Shown piece after piece: positions 47,041 through 58,521 of a stretch of DNA of 64,000 nucleotides. Origin of the DNA: Isoetes taiwanensis (lineage: Eukaryota; Streptophyta; Lycopodiopsida; Isoetales; Isoetaceae); assembly GCA_021234155.1 (NCBI GenBank), contig JAJEKV010000054.1:8266655-8330654 (forward strand). The letters are read 5' to 3'. The notes beneath the pieces are model-generated. The model saw only the letters and a program-made list of their open reading frames with translations, made no database searches and was not told the origin of the DNA. Both the position numbers and the translations under genes were made by a program. How positions within the stretch are numbered: position 1 is the first letter of the stretch; each line of letters starts with the position of its first letter.

Positions 47041-49449
47041 AGACATTATTTGCTTTTGTGATTATTTTTGTTATTCAAATTTGTCATCACTCACCACGCC
47101 GGAAAACCGTGTTGTATTTTATATGAGAGAATTCTCCATGATGCCTTAGAAGCTAAGAAGTAGCGTGCATTCAAGAATTGTTCAACCCCATCATGGTTTA
47201 CACTGGATGCCCTGTTAGTCGATGCACCATCATTGACGGCATCAAAGTTCACATTGATCATATCCGGCCCTTTGTATACATACTTTGTACTTCAAGGGTG
47301 GACAGAGGCAGTGGCAGTGCCAGACAAAGTTGGAGTTGCTTCTGGCCGATCCAGCTTAGCAATTGTCATAACCTGCAGGTTATTTACAGGATCATCCAAG
47401 GGTTATGTATCGGGTTATCTTAGGATTATTTATTGGATTAGAACTTGCTAGAATGGTTTTATGTGAATCAAGCAGAAAGGTTATTCAAAATTTTGAGTTC
47501 TTCTGCTTCAGAATGATTTTATGCGAATGAAACAGAGAGATTATTCAAAATTCTGAGCTTGCACATGGCTTGCTATATGATTTTTGCTTCTTCATACTCA
47601 ATGAAAATGCTCTGGCTCAAATCCCAAGGAGCAATTTATTAATAGACATTATTTGCTTTTGTGATTATTTTTGTTATTCAAATTTGTCATCACTCGCCAC
47701 GCCGGAAAACTGTTGTTGTATTTCATATGAGAGAATTCTCTATGATGCCTTAGAAGCTAAGAAGTAGCGTGCATTCAAGAATTGTTCAACTCCATCATGG
47801 TTTACAGTGGATGCCCTGTTAATCGATGCACCATCATTGACGGCATCAAAGTTCACATTGATCATATCCAGCCATTCGTATACATACTTTGTACTTCAAG
47901 GGCGGATAGAGGCAGTGGCAGTGCCGGACAAAGTTGGAGTTGCTTCTGGCCGATCCAGCTTAGCAATTGTCATAACCTGCAGGTTATTTACAGGATCATC
48001 CAAGGGTTATGTATCGGGTTATCTTAGGATTATTTATTGGATTAGAACTTGCTAGAATGGTTTTATGTGAATCAAGCAGAAAGGTTATTCAAAATTTTGA
48101 GTTCTTCTGCTTCAGAATGATTTTATGCGAATGAAACAGAGAGATTATTCAAAATTCTGAGCTTGCACATGTCTTGCTATATGATTTTTGCTTCTTCATG
48201 CTCAATGAAAATGCTCTGGCTCAAATCCCAAGGAGCAATTTATTAATAGACATTATTTGCTTTTGTGATTATTTTTGTTATTCAAATTTGTCATCACTCG
48301 CCACACCGGAACACTGCTGTTGTATTTCATATGAGAGAATTCTCTATGATGCCTTAGAAGCTAAGAAGTAGCGTGCATTCAAGAATTGTTCAACCCCATC
48401 ATGGTTTACAGTGGATGCCCTGTTAGTCGATGCACCATCATTGACGGCATCAAAGTTCACATTGATCATATCCGGCCCTTTATATACATACTTTGTACTT
48501 CAAGGGCGGACAGAGGCAGTGGCAGTGCCGGACAAAGTTGGAGTTGCTTCTGGCCGATCCAGCTTAGCAATTGTCATAACCTGCAGGTTATTACAGGATC
48601 ATCCAAGGATTATGTATCGGGTTATCTTAGGATTATTTATTGGATTAGAACTTGCTAGAATGGTTTTATGTGAATCAAGGAGAAAGGTTATTCAAAATTT
48701 TGAGTTCTTCTGCTTCAGAATGATTTTATGCGAATGAAACAAAGGGATTATTCAAAATTCTGATCTTGCACATGTCTTGCTATATGATTTTTGCTTCTTC
48801 ATACTCAATGAAAATGCTCTGGCTCAAATCCCAAGGAGCAATTTATTAATAGACATTATTTGCTTTTGTGATTATTTTTGTTATTCAAATTTGTCATCAC
48901 TCGCCACGCCGGAAAACTGTTGTTGTATTTCATATGAGAGAATTCTCTATGATGCCTTAGAAGCTAAGAAGTAGCGTGCATTCAAGAATTGTTCAACTCC
49001 ATCATGGTTTACAGTGGATGCCCTGTTAATCGATGCACCATCATTGACGGCATCAAAGTTCACATTGATCATATCCAGCCATTCGTATACATACTTTGTA
49101 CTTCAAGGGCGGATAGAGGCAGTGGCAGTGCCGGACAAAGTTGGAGTTGCTTCTGGCCGATCCAGCTTAGCAATTGTCATAACCTGCAGGTTATTACAGG
49201 ATCATCCAAGGGTTATGTATCGGGTTATCTTAGGATTATTTATTGGATTAGAACTTGCTAGAATGGTTTTATGTGAATCAAGCAGAGAGGTTATTCAAAA
49301 TTTTGAGTTCTTCTGCTTCAGAATGATTTTATGCGAATGAAACAAAGAGATTATTCAAAATTCTGAGCTTGCACATGTCTTGCTATATGATTTTTGCTTC
49401 TTCATACTCAATGAAAATGCTCAGGCTCAAATCCCAAGGAGCAATTTAT
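47041..49449. repeat. Tandem array: four ~604-bp units
   Basis: Units start AGACATTATTTGCTTTTGTG at 47,041, 47,644, 48,248 and 48,851, so the period is 603-604. They are nearly identical. Units 1 and 3 share CAACCCCATCATGG and GTTAGTCGATGC, while units 2 and 4 share CAACTCCATCATGG and GTTAATCGATGC plus CAGCCATTCG. Units 3 and 4, however, share a 1-base deletion (TTATTACAGG) against units 1 and 2. The repeated ORFs in each unit are present because the DNA is repeated; I see no domain. Confidence 0.95.
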
Positions 49450-49592
49450 TTGTAGGTTTATGGTGAGGGAAAAGAGACCATTACATATCCAATATCTAAA
49501 TTAAGTATTTCAAACATATTTTATACGCTCAATATTCCAATTTTAAAGTTCCCATCAGATGGTTAGCATGTATCAATCTTCAAGTATTTTTG

Positions 49593-50315
49593 TGAAGCAG
49601 AGGATGTGTATAATTAAGGATATAAAATATTTCTCCATTGTACATGCGATGATTCAAGCGATGGATTCACCCAACAACGTGTGGATTTCTCTTTACTATA
49701 CTAATACACATTCAAATGCTAGTAAACATGTGCTCGGCGTTGCCACGTATAAATTGAATTGATTTTTATCGTTTCAGAAGACCACGTGCTATGTAAAAAT
49801 AAGTAGAGCCATGTTTTTATACGGGCCTTGGTGTAAGAGTGACCTATAGAGTTGGTACCCTATAGATCATAGAGAATTATCTTAGGGTAAGGCACACGCT
49901 CTGAGGTTTGGTACCGCCTAGGGATATAAAGAGAATTACCCTTTCTTTTTTTTGAAGCAGAGGATGTGTATAATTAAGGATATAAAATATTTCTCCATTG
50001 TACATGCGATGGATTCAAGAGATGGATTCACCCAACAACGTGTGGATTTCTCTTTACTATACTAATACACATTCAAATGCTAGTAAACATGTGCCCGGCG
50101 TTGCCGCGCATAAATTGAATTGATTTTTATCGTTTCAGAAGATTGGGTGCTATGTAAAAATAAGTAGAGCCATGTCCTTATACGGGTCTTGGTGTAAGAG
50201 TGACCTATAGAGTTGGTACCCTATAGATCATAGAGGAATTATCTTAGGTTAAGGCACATGCTCTGAAGTTTGGTACCGCCTAGGGATATAAAGAGAATTA
50301 CCCTTTCTTTTTTTT
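49593..50315. repeat. Tandem duplication, period 361 bp, each with a Helitron-type end
   Basis: Two copies start GAAGCAGAGGATGTGTATAA (49,593 and 49,954) and end AGAGAATTACCCTTTC. Each contains, on the minus strand, a hairpin around GGCAACGCC and then CATGTTTACTAG (CTAG at 49,719-49,722 and 50,080-50,083). The next base is C, not T, so these two ends are less canonical than ends A-C. Confidence 0.85.
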
Positions 50316-50339
50316 GATCTAATCCTTTAATTTGTATGC

Positions 50340-50398
50340 AAGTAGTTACATTATGATCAATGTAGTTACATTATGATCAATGTAGTTACATTATGATT
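50340..50398. repeat. Three tandem copies of a 22-bp unit
   Basis: GTAGTTACATTATGATCAAT is repeated nearly three times just after the 361-bp duplication. Confidence 0.9.
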
Positions 50399-50399
50399 A

Positions 50400-51700
50400 C
50401 GTAATAATGTTGTATGCCAATAACTGACATTTGATCATTAACATTGCTCTTAGTGATTGGATTCTTAAATACGTGAATTCTTTCTTTTCTTCAAAAGCAT
50501 TTATATATAAATAGGATAATTTATAAACATTGCCCGACTTCATTACAGAGGATGCCAACTCTAGGCGATCGGTTTTGCTAAGCCGGTTAGAGAAGCTGGA
50601 AAAATTTCGAAGTTGCCTTATTGAAGAAGCCATGTCGCAGAATCTCATATTCTATGTGGTTATTTGTGGCGTATTATTTCTTGTGCATCCTTGTGGATTC
50701 ATTGCAAAGCTTCTCTTGATCCTACAACGTATCCTACTACGGATGCTGGATTGCTAGATTTGGGAGAGCTTCATGCCCTGTTCACTCTTGCATTTTGCTT
50801 TTTATTGAAAATATTTGTGGCCCTCAATCTGGCACAATACTAGGAACATCCGACAAATCAATGGTTCTAAAAGAAACCAAGAATAAAACCCATAAAGATG
50901 CAAAATAGATGATTAGATGAGTTAATACATTTGATCTAAACATCCAACTCATTAAACATCCTGCGCTGAGCATAAATAGAATGCATGCACCAACTGTATT
51001 TGCCACTACGATCTTCAATACGGTGGAAATAACCCTTTTAATCAACATGATCTGCAAATTCCTTAAAAATACCTCGCAGACAAAAATCCCTATAATCATT
51101 GTTCATGGACATGTATTGCATTTCTAACAATAGGATCTGAATTTTATAGGTTAAACATGAGAAGGCCAAACTTTTACTTTGAAGTCCTTGCTCCCAAAGC
51201 ATAACATGACCATCGTGTATAAATCTAGTCGGGGATCCAATAGATGCATAATTTTTATGAACAAAATTATGTCACTTTGCCTTGAGCACATGCATAATAA
51301 TAATCTGCAAATGAACACTAAGAAAAACAAACTATGAAAAGATTGAAAGGGATTGAAGATGGAATAAAGAAATTGTTTCAAGAAAAAAGAACGAGAGAAT
51401 GAGTGGAGAAAATGTGAGAAACCTTCATACTTCATAGACAGACAGGAAATTTGTTGTCCACGGATTTCAGGGATGATGGTAGGCAGAGGAATGTCCGGCG
51501 TAACGGCAGCAGCATGCAGCAGCAGCAGCAGCAGCAGAGGAGGCAAATTTTTTTGCCGGAGGCAAGAGGCAAGAACATGTATAGATGCAAAAAAAATAGA
51601 GAAAAAACGGTTGTTTACCATTTTTATTTGAAGCAGGATAACATGCAGATCCGATCAGTAAACAGAAGGCCACAGCTTCATGTCTTTAACAAATCTATAA
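50400..51700. other. Unannotated stretch upstream of the NLR
   Basis: The frame at about 50,550-50,640 (EDANSRRSVLLSRLEKLEKF) follows an acceptor-like TTCATTACAG and might be an exon fragment, but I cannot name it. A CAG/CTG run lies at 51,508-51,536. Nothing else is supported. Confidence 0.3.
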
Positions 51701-51706
51701 GTATTC

Positions 51707-52090
51707 AATCTTAATAAATGTTTTGCATTCTTCTTCTCCTTGCCGTCATTTTGTTAAATCACATGGCATACTTGACTTTTGCTTCATTCTGTCAGAGATA
51801 CCCACGAACCAATCTTAATAAATGTTTTGCATTCTTCTTCTCCTTGCCGCCATTTTGTTAAATCACATGGCATACTTGATTTGCACTATTAAATCACATT
51901 GTATACTAGTAAATCACGATGCATTTTAAATCACGATACTATTAAATCACGATGCACGATGCACGATTCATCTCTTTAAAATGCTTCAGCATTCGTCTTT
52001 TAAGCAGTACGCATTCGTCTTTTCAGCATTCGTCTTTTAAGCAGTCTTTCAATTCGTCTTCAGCATTCGTCTTTTTGCAGTACGCTTCAG
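51707..52090. repeat. Duplications and a minisatellite before the NLR start
   Basis: A 70-base segment (AATCTTAATAAATGTTTTGC...) is present at 51,709 and 51,811. Then come several ATTAAATCACGATGCA-like words and about five TTCAGCATTCGTCTTTT-like units up to 52,080, just upstream of the NLR ATG. It may lie in the promoter or 5' UTR. Confidence 0.75.
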
Positions 52091-52102
52091 ACGTCTTCTG
52101 CT

Positions 52103-55100
52103 ATGGCTAATAAGCAGGAAATTATAAGGGACCCAGCATTTATGCAGATTTTCAAGGATCTGGGCAAGGTATGTTACCAGATGGATCCCTGTCATTTTTT
52201 ATTCTCAACGCTTTTTAATCACTTGAATTGCTAAACCATTTTTGCAGAAGGGAATACAAAAGCTGAATGAAAATGGCCCAATGCTCATGGACGTGACAAA
52301 AAGTATTTGTGATGTTGCTGGCCAGGCACCCTTAGTCGGTATTTGCCTCCAAGCTCTTGGCATGATAATACAAACTGCAGCAGCTTATACAGAAATTGAT
52401 GACAAGGCAAAGAAAGTAATAGAGTATGCCCAATTCTTAGAAAAATCCATGAAAATAGTCGCAGATGCAGGCGGTGATGATGAATATTTGAAGGAAAATT
52501 GCCTGGCATTGCTCTGTGCAGAGGCCTATGAATTTCACAATGAGAATTCCAGGTACGTAGCTAAGTAATCAGATATTTACTTTCTTTGTGTGATTAAGCA
52601 AAATAGAAAAGAGAAATAAAGCCCGTCTTATGAATCAGATCTGTGTTTCGTTGTTTAGTAGATCTGCCATTATTATTCGGTTTTTGTTGTTTCGTTGTTT
52701 AGTAGATCTGCCATTATTCAGACAATAAAGTAAAGAATAAATGGTTGTGGTTCAGGAAACAGAGTTGGGCAAAGTGCCTGTGTGGTTTCATCTGTGCCCA
52801 GTGTAAGGCGAAGGGGCTTGATGACCTTGCTAACCGATTGAGTGAAATGAACCAGAGACTTACTTTGAAGTGTGGAGTATTAAATGTGCAGCTTGGTAAA
52901 GCTATTGCGAATGAAGTCTCCATTATTAAAAATGAGATCCCTACATCCAGCAATGCCCCAATTGGTGATCTTGCTGTCAAGTTTAAGCCACCACAGGAAT
53001 TGCTGACATTCATAAGGAAGTCAGGAATTCGAGTCCTTGCTGTGTGTGGAATGGGGGGCATTGGAAAAACTACTTTGCTGACCACGTTATACGATCAAGA
53101 ATTTCCAAAGGGAGCCAATCAAGTTAAAGCTTTTGTACACGTGGGCAGGCTCCCTGCCGATATAAAGGAAATTCAAAGTAAGATCTTGCAGGAATTGGAA
53201 AATAAGAAAGAGACATTCACAAGCATTCATCAAGGTCAAAATGCATTGCGCCATTGCTTGCAACGTTTAAAAGAACAGGGCTTTTCCATGTGTCTATGCG
53301 TAGACAATGTTTGGATGGTAAAAGATCTAGAAGACTTATTGCCACAAGATGTAGATCAATACCTTCCAGAGTCCAGCTGTATAATGCTATCCACGCGATC
53401 CCACGAAGTAGCTAAGGAGTTTTGTGATATTTGTTGTCCACCGAATGCAAGTTCAAATGCATACAAACTTTTTGAGCCCAATTTACTAGATATCCATGAA
53501 GCAGAGCAATTGTTCATACACTGTGCAAGAATTCAAGATAAGGATAAGGAGAAAGATTTGCTTAAAGAAATAGTCCCACTATGTGATGGTCTTCCTTTGG
53601 CAATCAATACATATGGCACTTATTTTAGAAGGCTAGAAAGGCGTAAAGAAAGCGAGTGGAGGAAAGTCAAACAACGCATTGAGAAAGCTACTGAATCCCC
53701 GTCCACTGCAGATGCGGATGATACGGTGCTCCAAACTTTAGAACCTAGTATCGATGCTCAAACTGTTGTTGTGCAAGAAGCCTTCATCGATGCTGCCCTT
53801 GTTTGGCGTGGAAAACCAGTGGAAATGGCTCGATGTGCACTGTATGTTGGAGATGAAGACATTTTGGAAGTCCTCATAGACGAGTCCATTTTTTCTTCCA
53901 AGGATGACGAGTTACAATGCCATGATCATTTTTGGGCCATTGCTCAGAAGCGTGCAAACCTTAAAGGCTGGAAATATGTGTCTACATCAAAGGCAAGTGC
54001 TTATGCTCTCTTAGATATCTTTAGTTTATTTATTCACCTTTCTAATCAACTTTCTTACTTGAGTGCAGATGCTAGTTTCAGAAGAAGAAGAAATTGTAGA
54101 ACTCTTTACGTCAGGCCACTTGGCAGCATCCCTTAGGACACATGAAGTAATTCGTGCAATAGACTCTCAACAAACATTGGAATTTCAAATTTTGCGAGAT
54201 TACCTATCCATTAAGTACTTAGCATGCAAAAGTGTTCTCACCTCTGGTACGTGTAACATCTCACAAGGCAAAACACATGATCTCAAAGCTTTATGTTTAC
54301 ATCAAGATGTCGATCTGAGTCTTTTCCAGGTTTGAATTGCTTACATCCCTATGACAAAAGCATGGCACATGTAAAATAAAAATAACTAACTTATCTTCAA
54401 CTCTGGAACAGTATTTTCCAAAGCTACAAATGATTAGTGTTGGAGGCCTTCAAACTTCTCTCTTTAAAGAAGGGGTTGAGCAGAGCGAGGACAAGGTAGA
54501 AGAAATTCAAGTACATCAACTTCCTTCCTCTTTTTTTGAAACCTTTAGCAATTTACGTTATCTAGAGATTAATGGAGAAGACAATAAACTAGTCATGCTT
54601 CCATGTTCTTTTGGCCACTTAGTGCATCTACTACACCTTTCACTAACTAATTTCTATTGCTTGGAAGTTCTTCCTGATTTTAATAAGCCCTTAAAAGATT
54701 TAAGATGCCTCGACCTCTCTGCTGCCCGGCTTCGCCCTTTGCCCGACCCGACGCTCGACCCGGCGCTGCCGTCGGGATCCTCCGCCTCTCTCTTTGCGCC
54801 CGGCTTCGCGCTTTGCCCACGCCGCTTCGACTGCTTTGCCCGCCCTCGAGGGCTTCGACCTCTCCCCTACTGCGCCCGGCTTCGTCGCCTGCCCGGGCTG
54901 CGCTTTCGGCCATTGCCCGCCCTTTTCGGGCTCCCTCGACCTCACCCATTTGCGCCCGGCTTCGCCCGCCTACGACCTTTCGCTCGGCATTGCCTGCCCT
55001 CTCGGGTTCCTTGGCCTCTGGATGCGCCCGGCCTTCGCCCCTTTGCCAACCACGCTTCGGCCCGTACGCCCCCCACAGCACCTCGACTCTCCGGCCATAC

Positions 55101-55104
55101 CTAA
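52103..55104 (+). CDS. NB-ARC (NLR-type) resistance-like receptor, 5 exons
   Basis: I read join(52103..52168, 52248..52552, 52756..53992, 54069..54329, 54412..55104), about 853 residues, all in frame. Residues 1-200 are helical and not TIR. The NB-ARC core shows the P-loop GMGGIGKTT (222-230), kinase-2 CLCVDNVW (303-310), an RNBS-B-like IMLSTRS, GLPL (402-405) and CHD in place of MHD (512-514). Two or three LRRs follow (LRYLEI, LVHLLHLSL, LKDLRCLDLS). The family comprises intracellular nucleotide-switch immune receptors. Intron 3 starts GC (AAG|GCAAGT), a GC-AG intron. From about 54,705 the DNA becomes very C-rich and the frame turns Pro/Ala/Arg-rich until 55,104, so the natural end is unsure: it is either a decayed LRR tail or a truncated gene. 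Confidence 0.82.
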
Positions 55105-56230
55105 CTCGCCTAATTCGACACGCCGGCCTACCGCTTCCGCCTCTCTCTCCGCACTCGACTCCTCCTGGCGCCTCACCAAGCATCTCGACACGCCGTCTGG
55201 CCGGGCCGGGCCTCTGGAGCTCCACCTCTCCGCCAAGGCCTACTACCGCCTCGACACATCACCAAGCTCACCGGGCCTCGGCCTCGAAGCCTTCTTTAAC
55301 CTTCTCCGGCCGGGTGACTTCGCTGGCTTCACTGGAGACCGCTTTCGCTCCACTGGCCCTCAACTTCGTTAACTGGCGCTTCAGCTTCCGCTTCGATACA
55401 CGCCGTCGGTTAGTTCCGCCTCTATGCTTCGAACTTTCCAGTCTGGCGTTTCTAAATAGCTTCAATAGCTCGATACATCGCCGGGCCATTGACCGCTACG
55501 GTTCGGAGCATCGTCAGCTAGCTTAATACGGCGCTGACTTCAATAAGCAATACTGGCTTCACTGACATCGCCAGTTCGTTGTCTGCTCGGCTCGATTCTC
55601 CGGCCAGGCTCAGCTGGACTACCGCTCGACATCGCCAGTTCAATACCGCCTTCGAAGGCTTCACCGGCTATACTGGGTCATTGGCTCGACGCCAATTCAC
55701 GCCTACTGCTTCGATCATGGCGCCTACTACTACAATACTGGACATCAGCTTACCAATACCACTATGGCGTACTGACCTCCGTTGTGCTCCAAATACCGGG
55801 TCACTGGGATACATCGCCAGTTCACGCTCACCAGACTCTCGACCTTCTTCCGTATTGCTTCTACTACCAGAGCATGCGCCCGGCCGACATACTTCGGCCG
55901 CTGCCGCCCCTCAAGCACCTCGCCTCTCGGTGCGCCCGGCTTCGCTGCTGCCCAGACGCTTCCTTCGACCGGCTGCGCCCTCGTGCACCTCGACCTCTCG
56001 TTTGCGCCCGGCTCGCCCGCCTGCGCGACCGCCGGCTTCGGCCCGCTGCCCACCCTCGATCACCTCTGCCTCTCCGGGTGCTCCCGGCTCGCCCAGCCCA
56101 TTGCCCCACCCTCAAGGAACCGTAAGCCCACGCGCACGATGTCGATCGGGCTCGACCTCTCTTGGTGCACCAAGCTCGCCCCCTTGCACTGCCCCACGAT
56201 TGGCCTCCCCTCTCCGCCCCTCTTCCCCCC
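54705..56230 (+). repeat. C-rich LRR-derived minisatellite (units ~72-80 bp)
   Basis: The word TGCGCCCGG, usually within TGCGCCCGGCTTCG, recurs at 54,795, 54,871, 54,951, 55,023, 55,931 and 56,003, with TGCTCCCGG at 56,079. Spacing is 72-80 bases, the size of a 24-residue LRR. Some units still read as LRRs in one frame: LCLSGCSRLAQP near 56,065 and GLDLSWCTKLAPLH near 56,150. Others are shifted by single bases. The middle (55,080-55,900) is less GC-rich and more decayed. This is an extended, largely broken LRR array of the NLR next to it. Confidence 0.75.
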
Positions 56231-56279
56231 CTCCCCAAATGAGCAACTTCGGCATAACCAACATGCTCAGCCCACAACC

Positions 56280-58500
56280 CACTCTATAAAAGGCAGACAT
56301 GTTCGGGTATAAGCATATCGCCAAACTGCACGATCTTAGGGTTATTGGATTCTAAGCTCAGCCCTCCACTCGCACTAAGGTGGTCAGTGCTGCCACATTG
56401 TGGCAGCATGTAAGAACAACTTCATAAGAAATCACAAGAAGATCAAGATACATGTACAAGACCGTTCTATTTGGAGCTCATTGTTTAGGTATGAAGACAA
56501 ATCTTAGCACCAAAGTGAAGACCAATGGAGAACATTCAAAGGAGCATTCAAGTTGTAAGACTTGAGTCAAAGGTTAGAAGAGAAAAAGAGAGAAGACCCC
56601 TAGTCAAAGATTGGAAGACCCCCCAAAGAGTATGCTATCTTGTCACCTTTTGAGATTTTGGCACTATCTTAGAGTTCTTGGCACAAGAAGGCATTGCTCA
56701 CATCCATACTCACACCTCATACCCTTCCCTCATCCCATTCATCATATTTCCGTAGCTCAAAGTCCTTTTCCCTAGGTCAAATCTTACACACCACATATTT
56801 CATACTCATGCACCATGTACATCACACACACACTTCATAATCCATCACCATGCACATGAGAAGTTTGAAAAAGGTCACTCTCTCTCTCTCTCTAAAAAAA
56901 GAAAAAAGAAGAGGAGAGAAGGTCTAAAAATCCATCACATCATTAGTTCAAGACCAAAGTAATGGTCAAAGACCAAGTCTCAAAGAGCCTAAGTTGACTA
57001 CCTCGAAAAAAGGCTAGGTCAAGGTCGAAAAGTCACCATTTAGTGCTGACTCACCATCAAAAACATGCACACCTCATCCACATCATCACCAAGTCACCTA
57101 ACACGTGTCATTCACACTTTGATGCACTTCATCAAGTTTTGATCTAGGGAAATTTTCTTTGACACCTTGCCTTCCACATCACCATGCCACATCATCACCA
57201 TTGCCAAGTCATCACCCTCATGCCACATCACCTGGTACACCATGAAAAAGGGCCAAAAAATGAAGTTGGTTATTTTCTAAATTTGTTTTTTCCACCTGAA
57301 AGCTTGTAAGAAAACATGCAAAAAGGTGGTCAAAACTTCTCATTTTGACCACATCTAGCCCGTGATTTAGGTGTTCTCGAGATGCGCGCCACACTTCATT
57401 CTTGTAAAAAAATTAGTTTGGTTACCCCCCCAAAGCCCACTTCATTTTCTGACCAACCACATTTCGCCGCAAAATCTGTCGAGCCTATTTTTTGCTGAAC
57501 GCCTGTGAGATATTCATCCTGGTTTTTCGTCAAGAACCCTAAATTCATGGCAAGACCCGAAAATGCAGCTTAACTAACAGGCAAATCATGACCAAACCGG
57601 CCCGATTTAACCTTTTTTGTGCCAAGAATCTCATTAAGAACGGTAAAAACTTCGTTTCTTACTGTCAAACAAGAGCAAAGCCATGCAAAAGGGGTTTATT
57701 CGAAAAGGGGACTTTAATTTGAAAGGAAATCATGGATACAACACCTCAACTGACTATTTTACAGGTCAAGAAAAGATTCTAGCAAGCAGAAAAGGTCAAA
57801 TCCGATCCGTTTCATCAAGAACCGACCAGAAATTGTCGGGTTTAAGGGATTAATCAGGCTTCAGGAATTCTTCGAGCACCACAGCGCCTTGAGTGATCAA
57901 ATCCAGCATCTTATTGATTGGAATCACCTCTGTTTGCCCTGCACTGCCTCCTTGTGTCAGATTTCTTGAAGATCTGATGCAATAAAGTCTTATATCATCC
58001 TTTGAAGTTATGTATTATCTTTGATTCATACATTTCATGAGTTTTCCTGTGTTAAATCACTGGAAAATTCATTCATTGTAAACCTTGGAAGCTCCTTTGA
58101 ATGAAAATTTGAAGTTGGTGAAGAATGTGTGTTGTATTGATCTGAAGTTCGAGTGTTGGTGGCTCCATCTATGCTGTAGTAGTGCTTGAGTCTCAACAAC
58201 AAAAGTATCTATGGTTTGTATAAGTTATCTTAGCTTAATTTTCAATCTAAAGTGCACACTCAATACTACATTGTTAAGTTACTGGTAATTCCTTCTAAAG
58301 TCCAAAACAATTAGCCAAACAGCATTTTGTATTAGATTTTGTTCACCTACAGCCTGTCCCCATCTCTAGCAAGCTATTTCCTTTGCATAAAAGTCAAAAA
58401 AATATGTTAGGCCTTAACTCAAAGCTTGTTCTCTAGCTCTGTTACAGACTATCACAAAAAATCTGCAAAAAATAGCATTCACGCACACAAAAGCAAACTT
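56280..58500 (+). other. Probable LTR/leader of the right-hand Ty3 element
   Basis: No gene is recognised. A hairpin TGCTGCCACATTGTGGCAGC (56,388 on, perfect 10-base arms) lies near the left side. A TC run sits at 56,877-56,893, and AATAAA at 57,981 could be the LTR polyadenylation signal. Because the other LTR is outside the window, the borders cannot be set. Confidence 0.35.
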
Positions 58501-58521
58501 TCTGTTGTTTCAACATGATGC

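Noticed and set aside
47178-49340. Repeated 80-108 residue ORFs as a tandem gene family
   Set aside because: The same ORF recurs because the DNA is tandemly repeated. Two frames overlap equally well and neither shows a known domain.
54680-56324. Long ORFs on both strands in the C-rich block (Arg/Gly/Pro/Ala-rich)
   Set aside because: High GC removes stop codons in all frames. Only the frame joined to the NLR exon, and short LRR-like pieces, have any support.
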